Source of the DNA: Treponema sp.
GTDB lineage: Bacteria; Spirochaetota; Spirochaetia; Treponematales; Treponemataceae
Direction: 5' to 3'
Length of the DNA stretch: 40,685 nt
NCBI GenBank assembly: GCA_017617145.1
Contig: JAFZWX010000239.1
Coordinates: 1 to 40,685, forward strand
Below are positions 1-8,792 of this stretch, in pieces. The notes under the pieces are model-generated. The model saw only the letters and a list, made by a program, of their open reading frames with translations, had not been told where the DNA came from and made no database searches. The position numbers and the translations under genes are program-made. Positions within the stretch are counted from its first letter, which is position 1, and each line of letters opens with the position of its first letter.

Positions 1-37
1 TAATAAATCAAATGCCTTTCTTCTAAACTTGTCCATT

Positions 38-129
38 TTGTGTCATTCCTTCAAGTTTATTTTAGCCCAAAAGTGCAGTTTCTTCAAGTTTTTTATTGCA
101 AAAAAGTGCAGTTCCTTCAAGTTTTTATT
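38..129. repeat. Three imperfect tandem direct repeats
   Basis: Three copies of a unit with the core CTTCAAGTTTTTTATT, the last two preceded by AAAGTGCAGTT, lie at about 38-63, 69-97 and 101-129, with a period of about 31-32 bp (three helical turns). They sit upstream of the operator and promoter of the tandem AAA gene. The open frame running through them encodes only a repeated KVQFLQVF peptide and is probably not a gene. The regular spacing suggests cooperative protein binding, but the role is unknown. Confidence 0.6.
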
Positions 130-189
130 ATGCATTTGGAGCAGGCGGGAACGCCTTGTGAGATAAAAAATCAAAAATTTTGCACAAAA

Positions 190-221
190 TATCACAAAAT
201 GATAGACGCGGCACCTATATT
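190..221 (+). promoter_or_regulatory. Palindromic operator plus -10 for the tandem AAA gene
   Basis: The 15-bp palindrome TATCACAAAATGATA (190-204) is followed after exactly 11 bp by a TATATT -10 box (216-221). No TTGACA-like -35 is present: the palindrome occupies its place. The same architecture precedes many other genes in this window. The ribosome binding site GAAGGAG lies just before the ATG at 254. Confidence 0.75.
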
Positions 222-253
222 TATATACGTAAACTTTTGAAGGAGAAAAATAT

Positions 254-2572
254 ATGAGTAGATCACTTGGCCGCAGATTCAGAAATCCTGGTAGAAGAGG
301 AGATTCTTCTATTACTTACACAAAGGATGAACCTTATGCTATTTGTTATTATCTTTATGTGCTTTTTCAAAACACAAGCAACAATTCTATGATTTCTGAT
401 TATTATGAAGGAATCAATGCTTTTATTGACCAGACAGAAAAGCTTAAAAAAACAGACCGTCTTAAAAATGTATTGGCTTTGGAAATAAAAAAACTGGAAC
501 ATCAAAAGTGTTTAACTCCTCTTTCGGAACCTGCAACTGCAGATATGTGTTTTGATGACTGCGAAATTCTTTATTGCTATGAACAGGACAGAAAAATTGA
601 CCGCGGAATAAGATATAACAATACCATAACTCAGGTTTTGATTGATATTAACAGAGTCTTGTATGCATCTTCGGAAAATATTTTTTCACAGTTGATAAAC
701 ACCGTAATTTTTTCTAACTCCGAAGACTTTAAGCTTTGTTCAGAACTCAAGCTCTCCAAAAATATGGAAAAGGCTGTATTCGATATTTCAAAAACACAGT
801 TCCTTGTAGACCAGGTTCAGCTCACAAAAGATGAAGCTCGTCTTATTCTGCTTATGTGCCGATTCCACCTTAACAGAGACTTGAATCGTATACAGAATAA
901 TTTTGGTAATGAAATTCGTAACTGTTATGCCGATATGCTTGGTATTCCGTCAAAGGATTTTTCTGCAATGCTCAGAAGTGACCAGAAAATTAAAACCTTT
1001 GATTTTATTGATAATGACCTTGACTATAACTGCTCGCTTGATGAATGTATCGAAAACGAAAGCATAGAGCCTTACTTCAGCGATCTTCTTAAACCTATTG
1101 ATTGCGACAAAGCTTATGCTCTTGATTCTTTTTCTGTTAAGCAGGATTCGCTTGAAATCTGTACCGATTTGTTGAAGGGTAATAATCCTGTTTCTATTCT
1201 TTTTTACGGAAAACCTGGCAGCGGAAAGACAGAGCTTGCAAAAGCAGTGTGCAAAAACACCGGCAAAAAGGTTTTTATTTTTAAGAATGAAGCCGAAACA
1301 GAAGGTCGTCCTATTCTTGGCCGCCTGGTATGTCTTCTTTCTATGGACCGCAACGATTCCATTTTGATTGTTGATGAAGCAGACTCCCTCATTAAAACTC
1401 TGGACTTTTCGTTCTTTGGACCAATTCCAACAAAAACAAAGGGCACTATAAACAAGATGCTCGAAAACAACCGTGATAAAGTTATTTACATCATAAATCA
1501 TCAGCAGCAGATTGACGAATCTACCCGCCGCCGCTTTACATTCAGTCTTAAGTTTGAAGCTATGCCGGCTGCACAATTGCGCTCAATTGCAAAATCAAAA
1601 ATTGCGCCAATGGAGCTTTCGGATAATACCAAGGACCAGATTCTTCAGATGTTTGATAAATACAAGCTTACCGGCCAGAGCGTAGACAACATTGTAAAAA
1701 CAATTGAAGGCATGGAATGTAAGGAAGAAGAAACTTTGCTCCGTAAAGTTCAGATTGTTATGAAAGAAAACTCCCTGCTTTTGAACGGAAAATCAAAAAT
1801 GCGCGACACGGTAAAAGCAGAATATGACCCTAAGGTTTTGAACGCCAGCATGGACCCACTAAAAATTGTGGAAATGGTTCAAAATGCCGCCAAGTTTGCA
1901 GAAAAGGAAAAGAGTGTCGAAAGCGGAGTCAGGATGCTCTTTTACGGACTTAGCGGAACCGGTAAAACAGAGCTTGCCCGCTACATTTCGGAACAACTTG
2001 GAAAACAAATTATCCTTAAGCGTGCCAGCGACATCCTCAGCTGCTGGGTTGGCGAAAACGAACAGAACATCCGCGACGCCTTTGCCGAAGCCGAAGCTTC
2101 CGACGCAATCCTTTTGTTTGACGAAGCCGACACCTTCTTTTACAACCGCAACCAGGCCCAAAGAAGCTGGGAACGTTCAACCGTAAATGAGTTCCTTACT
2201 CAAATGGAAGAATTTTCGGGTATCTTAATCTGCACTACAAACCTCCGCAACATCATGGACCCTGCAATGCAGCGCCGCTTCCACATTATGGTCGAGTTCA
2301 AGCCAATGAAGTTTGACGGCATCAAAACAATGCTGGAACGCTACTTCCCGGCTTATCATCTTTCGAACAAAGAAATTGATGAACTGGAAGACAGCGAAAG
2401 CGTAACCCCGGGAGACTTTGGTGCTCTTTCAAGCCGCATACGATTTATGAATCAGGATGATATTAACTCTTCTTACATTCTTGAAGAACTCAAGAAAATG
2501 CAGGTGGAGAAGAAGAATCAGTGGCAGGAAGAAGGCAATAACAGGCGCGGGAAGATTGGGTTTAGTGCGTAG
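254..2572 (+). CDS. Tandem AAA+ ATPase (two ATPase domains)
   Basis: A 772-residue protein with two AAA+ modules. The first has Walker A GKPGSGKT near residue 318, Walker B ILIVDEAD near 371 and a DESTRRRF arginine-finger segment. The second has GLSGTGKT near 565, Walker B ILLFDEAD near 619 and DPAMQRRF. The layout recalls Cdc48-type double-ring unfoldases, but the first 300 residues match no domain I recognise. A strong ribosome binding site supports the ATG at 254. Both ATPase sites look intact, unlike several other NTPases in this window. It starts with the shared palindromic operator, so it is probably co-regulated with the flagellar-like genes. It converges on the fic gene, and the two coding ends overlap by 11 bp. 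A role in remodelling protein complexes is inferred from family only. Confidence 0.85.
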   Translation: MSRSLGRRFRNPGRRGDSSITYTKDEPYAICYYLYVLFQNTSNNSMISDYYEGINAFIDQTEKLKKTDRLKNVLALEIKKLEHQKCLTPLSEPATADMCFDDCEILYCYEQDRKIDRGIRYNNTITQVLIDINRVLYASSENIFSQLINTVIFSNSEDFKLCSELKLSKNMEKAVFDISKTQFLVDQVQLTKDEARLILLMCRFHLNRDLNRIQNNFGNEIRNCYADMLGIPSKDFSAMLRSDQKIKTFDFIDNDLDYNCSLDECIENESIEPYFSDLLKPIDCDKAYALDSFSVKQDSLEICTDLLKGNNPVSILFYGKPGSGKTELAKAVCKNTGKKVFIFKNEAETEGRPILGRLVCLLSMDRNDSILIVDEADSLIKTLDFSFFGPIPTKTKGTINKMLENNRDKVIYIINHQQQIDESTRRRFTFSLKFEAMPAAQLRSIAKSKIAPMELSDNTKDQILQMFDKYKLTGQSVDNIVKTIEGMECKEEETLLRKVQIVMKENSLLLNGKSKMRDTVKAEYDPKVLNASMDPLKIVEMVQNAAKFAEKEKSVESGVRMLFYGLSGTGKTELARYISEQLGKQIILKRASDILSCWVGENEQNIRDAFAEAEASDAILLFDEADTFFYNRNQAQRSWERSTVNEFLTQMEEFSGILICTTNLRNIMDPAMQRRFHIMVEFKPMKFDGIKTMLERYFPAYHLSNKEIDELEDSESVTPGDFGALSSRIRFMNQDDINSSYILEELKKMQVEKKNQWQEEGNNRRGKIGFSA

Positions 2573-3614
2573 GGACCCTAACATAAAAAGTACCGCTACC
2601 ACTTCCCTGCTTTTTTATTTTTCCAGAATCACAAAGCTGCTTAAGTGCTTTTTCTATAGTCTGGCGGGCTAAAGACGGGCACTCTTCCTGGATGTCACTT
2701 TTGGTGAATTTCCCAAGACGTGTGCTTGTTACTTTTTCAACCATTTCGAGGGCAGAAATCTTGTCATCAATAAGATTAAGACGTTCTTCAAAATCGCGGT
2801 AAGCAGAAAGAATAATTCCCAAAAGATATTTCACAAAAGGTGAGTTGTCATTTTTGCCTTCGTTCCATTTTTCTGAGCTTTGTTCAAGAACATCATAATA
2901 TGTGTCTTTGGTTTTTTCGATTTTCTTTTCAAGACTTATGTATTTGCAGACAACAAAGCCGGAACGATAAAGCAGAAGCGTTGTAAGAAGTCTGGACATA
3001 CGGCCATTACCATCATTAAACGGATGGATGCACAAAAAATCTTTTATAAAATTTATTATAAGTAGAAGTGGATCAATTTCGGCCCGATTTATTGCATTAT
3101 TAAAAGTGTCACAAAGTTCCTGCATTGCATTTGGAGTTTCAACAGGAGAAAGCGGAGTAAAAAGAGTTTTAGAGCTTCCATCATTCATAGTGGCTACAAT
3201 ATAATTCTGGGAATTTTTGAACTTTCCGCCAAAATCAGGATTCGCATACTGATACAAATTTTTATGAAGCTGAAGAATAAAATTTGGCGTAATTGGAATA
3301 TATTCGTAGTTTTCGTGAACAATATTCAGAACATCTCTGTAGCCCATGATTTCTTTTTCGTCACGATTGCGAGGAGTTGTCTTGTCCTGTACAAGCTGCT
3401 TAATTCGAGTATTTGTAGAAACAATGCCTTCGATTTTATTTGAACTTTCAGTACTCTGTATCTTTGCAATTTCGACAAGTTTTTCGAGTTTGTCTTTTTT
3501 TTGCCGTACAAATAATTCCTGACGTCCTTTGTATTCATGGATTTTTGCAATGTATCCAAGAATTTCTGTATCAATTTTACAATTCGAAAGCTTTGAATAA
3601 TCGAAACTGCGCAT
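2562..3614 (-). CDS. fic: Fic family AMPylase with C-terminal winged helix
   Basis: A 350-residue Fic protein. The catalytic motif HPFNDGNGR is complete at residues 197-205, so AMP transfer to a protein hydroxyl is expected. An inhibitory motif of the form S/TxxxEG/N is visible N-terminally (S58-N-K-I-E62-G63), which makes it a class II, self-inhibited Fic. The last 60 residues look like a winged helix (SLARQTIEKALKQL), a common fusion that can allow DNA binding. The promoter overlaps nested inverted repeats, so autoregulation is plausible. No separate antitoxin gene is visible. It overlaps the AAA gene tail to tail. The target protein cannot be told from sequence. Confidence 0.92.
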   Translation of the reverse strand: MRSFDYSKLSNCKIDTEILGYIAKIHEYKGRQELFVRQKKDKLEKLVEIAKIQSTESSNKIEGIVSTNTRIKQLVQDKTTPRNRDEKEIMGYRDVLNIVHENYEYIPITPNFILQLHKNLYQYANPDFGGKFKNSQNYIVATMNDGSSKTLFTPLSPVETPNAMQELCDTFNNAINRAEIDPLLLIINFIKDFLCIHPFNDGNGRMSRLLTTLLLYRSGFVVCKYISLEKKIEKTKDTYYDVLEQSSEKWNEGKNDNSPFVKYLLGIILSAYRDFEERLNLIDDKISALEMVEKVTSTRLGKFTKSDIQEECPSLARQTIEKALKQLCDSGKIKKQGSGSGTFYVRVPTH

Positions 3615-3682
3615 CTCCTACAAATCTCCTTTCTCTCCTATTTTAATACCATAAATAGGAGATGTCAATAAAATGTAGGAGA
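3615..3682 (-). promoter_or_regulatory. fic promoter embedded in nested inverted repeats
   Basis: On the minus strand, TTGACA (3663-3668), a 17-bp spacer and TAAAAT (3640-3645) form a near-consensus sigma-70 promoter. A 10-bp perfect inverted repeat, TCTCCTATTT at 3634-3643 and AAATAGGAGA at 3653-3662, covers the -10 and spacer. An outer pair, CTCCTACA (3615-3622) and TGTAGGAG (3675-3682), encloses the promoter. The repeats are well placed for a repressor, possibly Fic itself through its winged helix. Confidence 0.7.
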
Positions 3683-3696
3683 GGAAATCTATTCCT

Positions 3697-5259
3697 TTAT
3701 CGCGGTGCTGCATGGACAGAAAACGCATTCCGTCTTTCAATACGTTTTTCCTTACACCATTCCGAATAAGCTTCAAAAGCTTCATCGCGTAAATGACTAT
3801 TGTGAGGGCCAAAGGCCTGGCGTATTGTAAACTCTGGCGTAACTTCTATGCAGATTTTGTATTTGCCCTGGTGCATGGCATAAACAATTGTAGCACGTCG
3901 CTCTTTTACAGCTTCTTTATAACCCCAGCCTACGCAGTTACTCATTTCGCTGCCAATTACCTTGAGTGTGTAACTGTCTTTGGCAACAAAGAAACAATAA
4001 CGCTCTTCATCTGAAACTGGGACCATGTCACCTTCGGAATTTTTCTTGAAGTTTGGGCCTGCCTTATATTCAAGATCAAGAAATTGTTTTTCAAGATCAA
4101 AGGTAACGTTAGTATCCTTTTCCTTTTGCCAGAATGAAGCTTCCCTATCCCGCCGGCGTTCCTCTGCCAGTTCATTATTCCGTCGTAAAAGAAAATCATG
4201 TGTGTATTTGTTAAATCCTTCGCTGAGAATTTCTTTTTTTTCTCGCTCAGTTAGTTGTTCTGAACATCCAATATACATCTGCATTCCATCAGTTATATAA
4301 AGATTTTGAACAGACTCATCTACTAAATAATTTACAGTTCGGTCCAGCGAATTCCATAATGTTTTTTCATTTGTAATAGCAAGCATATCCTGTGCAAAAT
4401 GTTTGAGGGGTTCTTGAACAGCATACCTTATATCGCCATTATTGCAGGAAATCATATAATACTTAAAAAATGCATACCACTTAGAATTTGCACTTTTCAT
4501 TAAAAGATTCACATCGGTAATACCAAGATCTTTTGCAGCCGCATAGCTTATAATTCCCTGAGGAAATTTCTGATACAGTTTTCTTACACTCTTTGAAGGC
4601 CTTATTCCAAGACAGGCAAACATTTCGTTCTCGGCATTTGGAGTATCGCCAGAAGAAAGCGAAGTAAAATCGGCATCATAAGGATTCAAACCCCAGTGCT
4701 GGCAGATAATAAAAAAATTAATATTGAACGGGCAAAGCATATAGCCAAGTACCAGTGAAAATCCTTTAAGCGAAGAAGCAACTGAAGGCTTAATACCAAA
4801 CTGATTTTTATACTCTTCCCCCATTGCATCAATAATCTGATCTGTAATTTCTTTACAAAGAACACCAGAAATCTCTTCGCGTTCACAAGTTTCTTTGCCA
4901 TTTTTGTAAAGTTTCTTTTTGTTCAGATTAACTTCAAATTGATTTTCCAAAAGCCGGCGGTAATCAGTAGCAACAACCTGCGATTTTATGTGAACATTAA
5001 AAATATTATCCTTTCGCGAAACATCAAAGCCATAAGAGAACTCACTGTTATCTGGTGTAAACGGACCTGCATAAAGCTTTTTGCATTCGGTCTTAAGAAC
5101 ATTCTGAGAAAACGCAATTATGTTTTCCCAACGATGACAAGCTCGGCACCATACCTTCATATTTTTCGTATCAACAATGGTCGGAAAAGTCGAAAACGGC
5201 TCTGAGTCTGTTGGAATGTAATTGTTCTTCCTAATATCATAAGACCAGAATCTCTGCAT
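3697..5259 (-). CDS. PcfJ-like protein
   Basis: A 520-residue protein whose C-terminal third carries the PcfJ-like signature: MSNCVGWGY near residue 436, followed by a TIVYAM strand, a CIEVTP strand and RQAFGPHN. An N-terminal CxxC (C38, C41) may bind a metal. PcfJ-like proteins are common on plasmids and other mobile elements; their biochemical role is not established. The start is set by GGAGG just upstream of the ATG at 5259. The gene shares a divergent, symmetric operator (5298-5312) with the gene at 5361. The stop lies next to the fic promoter. Confidence 0.7.
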   Translation of the reverse strand: MQRFWSYDIRKNNYIPTDSEPFSTFPTIVDTKNMKVWCRACHRWENIIAFSQNVLKTECKKLYAGPFTPDNSEFSYGFDVSRKDNIFNVHIKSQVVATDYRRLLENQFEVNLNKKKLYKNGKETCEREEISGVLCKEITDQIIDAMGEEYKNQFGIKPSVASSLKGFSLVLGYMLCPFNINFFIICQHWGLNPYDADFTSLSSGDTPNAENEMFACLGIRPSKSVRKLYQKFPQGIISYAAAKDLGITDVNLLMKSANSKWYAFFKYYMISCNNGDIRYAVQEPLKHFAQDMLAITNEKTLWNSLDRTVNYLVDESVQNLYITDGMQMYIGCSEQLTEREKKEILSEGFNKYTHDFLLRRNNELAEERRRDREASFWQKEKDTNVTFDLEKQFLDLEYKAGPNFKKNSEGDMVPVSDEERYCFFVAKDSYTLKVIGSEMSNCVGWGYKEAVKERRATIVYAMHQGKYKICIEVTPEFTIRQAFGPHNSHLRDEAFEAYSEWCKEKRIERRNAFSVHAAPR

Positions 5260-5280
5260 GGCACCTCCTTGCCTAATAAT

Positions 5281-5329
5281 AATATAGTGCGGTTAAATAT
5301 CATTTTATGATATTCCAATAAAATATAAT
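5281..5329. promoter_or_regulatory. Symmetric divergent promoter around one operator
   Basis: The palindrome TATCATTTTATGATA (5298-5312) lies exactly 11 bp from a -10 box in both directions: TATATT read leftward (5281-5286) for the PcfJ-like gene, and TATAAT read rightward (5324-5329) for the 354-residue gene. Neither side has a recognisable -35. This is the clearest evidence that the palindrome is a shared promoter element. Confidence 0.8.
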
Positions 5330-5360
5330 TAAATACAAGATTTAATATTGGAGGCACTTT

Positions 5361-6425
5361 GTGAACAACATTCCCTGGAAAACTTTCACAACAGAAAAAG
5401 ATGGAGTAAAGCTTGAGGTCACCTGGTGGGATCACGATTTTACTGCACGGTATAAAGTTGGCGATATCACCCTAAAATGCGGACGGCATATAATGGCAAT
5501 GTGCCCGATGAAATACAGCGAAGAATGGCTTAAGAATAATTTTTGGAAAGAGGGATTATATGCAAGCTTTAAAGAAGCTGCAGAAATTATTACTAACCAA
5601 ACTGTTTTTTTTGAAGCAGTAAAGGCGGAGTTTGCAATAACAAAGAAGAAGCAGGAAAAACAATTCGGAGCTTTAAATAGCCAGATTCGAGAATTAAGAC
5701 AAAAATTTAAAGCAGGAGAATTGACCCAATCTGAATATCAAAAAATGAGAGAACCTTTGGAAGAACAGAAGGATGAAATAGAATTTGATTATGACACTAT
5801 CAAATTTAAAATTTTAGATGAAATAGCAGTAATAAACAAAGACGCAAGAGGAATAATTGGTGACTATCTTGATAAGCTATGGTTTTCCTGTGACCTGGAG
5901 CTTCTTTTTGCCTGGAAAATTTTTGTTCCAGACAATGATGATTTTTACACAAAAGAGCAGGAAAAGTTTGAAGCAGAGCTTAAACGCGGACATTATGATT
6001 TTGAAAAGATTTATGGTAAAACGGACAAAACAAAATGTCTTTATTTTCTTCCAAATATCACCAAAGACGATTTAGAAAATTTCTGGGATCAGTTTAGTAA
6101 TGTTTATGGTTATAGAGCTTATCAAAAAAAACTTACAGATGAAGAAAAACAAAACGAGCTCGATGTCTTTTTAGAATCAAAGAATCTGAAAAAAGAATTT
6201 CCTCTTTCTCTTTTGACACTTTCCGAAAACTTCAGGAAAAGATACTCACATAAATCGCCGGAACAAATAATGTCCGAAGCAAAAGTTTACATCCGGAATG
6301 CCTCAAAGCACACCGGAAAAGAATGCTGGTATTATCGGGGTCGAATGTATCACCATCCACAAGCCTGGGAACTCGAACAGGGTGTTAGGAATAAATACTG
6401 GGAGCAATGGAAGAAGGAAAATTAA
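5361..6425 (+). CDS. Uncharacterised 354-residue protein
   Basis: I do not recognise a family. The start is a GTG at 5361 preceded by TTGGAGGC, an excellent ribosome binding site; an ATG alternative is absent nearby. The protein is soluble-looking. A charged helical segment around residues 90-160 (KKKQEKQFGAL through EEQKDEIEF) is likely a coiled coil. The C-terminus is aromatic and basic (WYYRGRMYHHPQAW). Its promoter is shared with the PcfJ-like gene through the palindromic operator, so it belongs to the putative regulon. It converges on the XRE gene with a gap of about 20 bp. Its function is unknown. Confidence 0.75.
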   Translation: MNNIPWKTFTTEKDGVKLEVTWWDHDFTARYKVGDITLKCGRHIMAMCPMKYSEEWLKNNFWKEGLYASFKEAAEIITNQTVFFEAVKAEFAITKKKQEKQFGALNSQIRELRQKFKAGELTQSEYQKMREPLEEQKDEIEFDYDTIKFKILDEIAVINKDARGIIGDYLDKLWFSCDLELLFAWKIFVPDNDDFYTKEQEKFEAELKRGHYDFEKIYGKTDKTKCLYFLPNITKDDLENFWDQFSNVYGYRAYQKKLTDEEKQNELDVFLESKNLKKEFPLSLLTLSENFRKRYSHKSPEQIMSEAKVYIRNASKHTGKECWYYRGRMYHHPQAWELEQGVRNKYWEQWKKEN

Positions 6426-6444
6426 TTGAAATCATAAACACCCC

Positions 6445-6720
6445 CTACTTTGCCCTTACAAAAAAGGATTCAGGCTGCTTGTTCAAAGCTTCTGCCAAGG
6501 CGCAGATTCCGCGGATGGAAAGATGCTCGCCTGCCTTAAGACGATTGATAGTAGGAACTGAAAGATTTGTTTTAGTGCTCAACTCCTGGGCGGTATAACC
6601 AGATTCAAAAATATATCGTCTTACGTTATCAGAAACTATTTCTGCAAGACGGAATTCAAGAAATTCTGAGTAAGTGTTTCTTTTTACATTGTCCATGTCA
6701 AAACCATAATTCATATTCAT
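6445..6720 (-). CDS. XRE-family helix-turn-helix regulator
   Basis: A 91-residue protein with a classic HTH_3 fold at about residues 33-86 (GYTAQELSTKTNLSVPTINR, then LSIRGICALAEALN). An AGGAGGAG ribosome binding site precedes the ATG at 6720. It lies 155 bp downstream of the methyltransferase-like gene on the same strand, with a dispersed palindromic repeat between them, so co-transcription is likely. It is the natural candidate to bind the two TGTATA-N4-TATACA sites in the promoter of that gene, as controller proteins of methyltransferase systems often do. Confidence 0.85.
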   Translation of the reverse strand: MNMNYGFDMDNVKRNTYSEFLEFRLAEIVSDNVRRYIFESGYTAQELSTKTNLSVPTINRLKAGEHLSIRGICALAEALNKQPESFFVRAK

Positions 6721-6738
6721 AATCTCCTCCTGTACGGG

Positions 6739-6763
6739 GGCCCTTCGACAGGCTCAGGGACCC
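6739..6763. repeat. Dispersed palindromic repeat, CCCTTCGACAGGCTCAGGG family
   Basis: A copy of the short imperfect palindrome CCCTTCGACAGGCTCAGGG with flanking GGACC lies in the leader of the XRE gene. Other copies are at about 20332-20354, 22071-22094, 22228-22252, 22371-22394, 23661-23687, 29485-29507 and 30036-30069. Confidence 0.75.
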
Positions 6764-6875
6764 CGGTTTTCTCTAGCGACGACAACTCTCCTAGCCCTGC
6801 TGTTTTGCAGTGCAAAAAATTGTGAGAGAAAAAAATTATCGTTCTTTTTTTAAAGATTACCTGTTTTTATAAAGC

Positions 6876-8555
6876 CTACGGGTCAGGCTCCAGCAACTCG
6901 TCAAGAATCTGGGACTTTTGCACGGCAAGCGATTCAAGCTCGTTTTTGAGCTGCTCGCGTTTGGCCTCAATTCCTGCATATTTTTTGGCAAGCTTTTTCT
7001 GAACTTCAAGCGGCGGCAATGGAAGCTGCAGCTTGTTCAGAAAATCTGCACTTATAGCACGCAGCACAGTTCCACCACTAAACGCGGTAAAAAGCGGTAC
7101 TGCCTCTTTTGTTTCAAATAACATTTTTAAGTAAAGCCCTTCAAGCTTAGTCTTATCCGGCCTAATGATGTACAAGTTTCCGGCAGGGATAATTTTCTTG
7201 TCACCAATATTTTCAATATAGGCAAGCTTGATTGTTTCTGTCATTGCCATTACAAGAAGAATATCTCCTTCTTTTAGAACAAGATTTTCAAACTTCTTAT
7301 CAATCTGCTTTATAGGCTTAAGACCTGCAACAAGGCTGTTATCTACAATATCCTTTGCAGAAGCATAGAAAAATCCTGTGTCCTTTTCACTTTGAAGCTC
7401 TTCCAGCTCCTGTGCCTTTATCTGAGCACCACGGACGATTTTTGATTCAACAAGATCGCTGAGCTTGGCATAATCAGAAACTCCGCCCAAGATGATTTTT
7501 TCTTCAAGAATATTTGCACCTGGAGTAAGTTCATAATTCTGCGACTTGATTTTTTCAACATCAATCAATTTTGAATCTTTGCCATCCTTTTTAAGCATTT
7601 CAAAAATCTCTTTGACGCCATCTTCTGTAAGCACACTCTGACCACGTCTTGTATTTTCATAAACAGATGAAGCATTTACAAACCTAACACTATTGTTGTT
7701 ATGACTAAGAACAATCATTGCTGTTTGTACAAAAGTAGATGTGAGTACACCGCCAGCAAATTCTATTACTGCTTCAACTAATCCATTATCAATCAGGTAT
7801 TTGCGGATTTGTTTATAGTCTTCTTTGTCGTTATTCAAAAAACCCCTGGAAAGATAAAGGACACCTCGGCCTGTTTTTGATATAAGCGCAACAGCCTTTT
7901 TAATAAAAGGAATAGTTTGTTCTGCATTTAATGGTGGGAACGACAGAAGCTTTTCAACTTTGTTTTTTTCATCAAGCTCAAGAACATCTCCACAAACAAG
8001 ATTCACAAAAACGTTTTCAAGATACGAAAGCATGCTGCCAAAAAGACATCCCCTTTTATTAATTTCAATACCAGTAAGCTGCTTACAGTGATAGTTTTTT
8101 GCAACATGAATTAAAAAAGAACCTCGCCCTGCCCCCAGATCCATAACAGAATCATCTTTTTGAACATCAAGAATCTGTGAACATAAACCATTAAGTGATT
8201 CAGGAAATGTTATGAACCATTCATGAAAACCGTATCGAGCATTCCATTCTTCAATCTTTTCTGTAATATATGCACTTATATCTTCTGTCTTTACATTTTC
8301 AAAGCTTTCAAGAGTGCAGTTTCTCCAGCGGAAAATATCTTCATTAACATATTCTTTTACAATAGCTGGAACACCTTTGTGAGAAACAACTTCAGAAATT
8401 GCAAGCGAAAGACTAAATTCATTTTTCTTTGCAACAAAAGCCACAAAAGGAATAACAAGATTTGCAATTCTACAAACCTCTTCATATTCCTTTCCTGTTG
8501 GAAAGTTGAACTTTTCCATTGCTTTGTCTACGTAAAAGTATTTTGCCAATGACAT
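6876..8555 (-). CDS. Adenine methyltransferase-like/TRD fusion lacking the NPPY motif
   Basis: The N-terminal half is a class I SAM-dependent methyltransferase fold of the HsdM type, with motif I DLGAGRGSF (about residue 139 from this start) and TGIEINKRG. The C-terminal half resembles an HsdS target-recognition unit with a coiled tail (LPLPPLEVQKKLAKKYAGIE). Where NPPF/Y is expected, the sequence is SFPPLN, so the catalytic Asn or Asp appears to be lost. The longer open frame begins at a GTG at 8594, but the ATG at 8555 has GGAGG seven bases upstream and fits the promoter better, giving 559 residues. No restriction subunit is adjacent. It may recognise DNA without methylating it, or use a diverged active site. 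Confidence 0.75.
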   Translation of the reverse strand: MSLAKYFYVDKAMEKFNFPTGKEYEEVCRIANLVIPFVAFVAKKNEFSLSLAISEVVSHKGVPAIVKEYVNEDIFRWRNCTLESFENVKTEDISAYITEKIEEWNARYGFHEWFITFPESLNGLCSQILDVQKDDSVMDLGAGRGSFLIHVAKNYHCKQLTGIEINKRGCLFGSMLSYLENVFVNLVCGDVLELDEKNKVEKLLSFPPLNAEQTIPFIKKAVALISKTGRGVLYLSRGFLNNDKEDYKQIRKYLIDNGLVEAVIEFAGGVLTSTFVQTAMIVLSHNNNSVRFVNASSVYENTRRGQSVLTEDGVKEIFEMLKKDGKDSKLIDVEKIKSQNYELTPGANILEEKIILGGVSDYAKLSDLVESKIVRGAQIKAQELEELQSEKDTGFFYASAKDIVDNSLVAGLKPIKQIDKKFENLVLKEGDILLVMAMTETIKLAYIENIGDKKIIPAGNLYIIRPDKTKLEGLYLKMLFETKEAVPLFTAFSGGTVLRAISADFLNKLQLPLPPLEVQKKLAKKYAGIEAKREQLKNELESLAVQKSQILDELLEPDP

Positions 8556-8600
8556 ATAAGTCCTCCGCAAGGCCTTGTTGTTGGTGGGCGTCACTACTTC

Positions 8601-8684
8601 TGTATAGTCTTATACAAGGTCTATGATTATAATATACACCCTAATGTTTCAAAAGTCAAGGGAATTCCTGTATAAAGTTATACA
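8601..8684 (-). promoter_or_regulatory. Promoter with twin operators upstream of the methyltransferase-like gene
   Basis: Two 16-bp palindromes, TGTATAGTCTTATACA (8601-8616) and TGTATAAAGTTATACA (8669-8684), flank a good minus-strand promoter: TTGACT (8654-8659), 17-bp spacer, TATATT. One site is in the transcribed leader and one is upstream of -35. The identical arms and spacing imply a single dimeric regulator, most simply the XRE protein encoded at 6445-6720. These sites are distinct from the TATCATTTAATGATA operator. Confidence 0.75.
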
Positions 8685-8731
8685 AATCGTACATTTTTTC
8701 GAAATTTTTTTTTTGGAAAAATAATTCCCAA

Positions 8732-8763
8732 TATCACTAAATGATAGCCCCATGTTTTATATT
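8732..8763 (+). promoter_or_regulatory. Palindromic operator plus -10 for the FliG paralog
   Basis: TATCACTAAATGATA (8732-8746) is followed after 11 bp by TATATT (8758-8763). The start codon of the FliG-like gene is 29 bp further on, with GGAGG in between. Confidence 0.75.
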
Positions 8764-8792
8764 ATAGATAGAACACGAAGGAGGCAGCGCTT

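Noticed and set aside
40..240. 66-codon open frame over the direct repeats
   Set aside because: The product is a translation of the 31-bp repeat (KVQFLQVF), has no ribosome binding site, and runs through the operator and promoter of the AAA gene.
950..1576. 208-codon frame opposite the AAA gene
   Set aside because: It lies antisense to conserved AAA motifs, has no ribosome binding site and encodes low-complexity sequence.
6445..8594. A complete type I restriction-modification system
   Set aside because: Only a methyltransferase/TRD fusion with a lost NPPY motif is present; no HsdR or other restriction gene is nearby.
8556..8594. GTG start at 8594 for the methyltransferase-like gene
   Set aside because: The ATG at 8555 has GGAGG at ideal spacing, while the GTG has no ribosome binding site and lies close to the operator.
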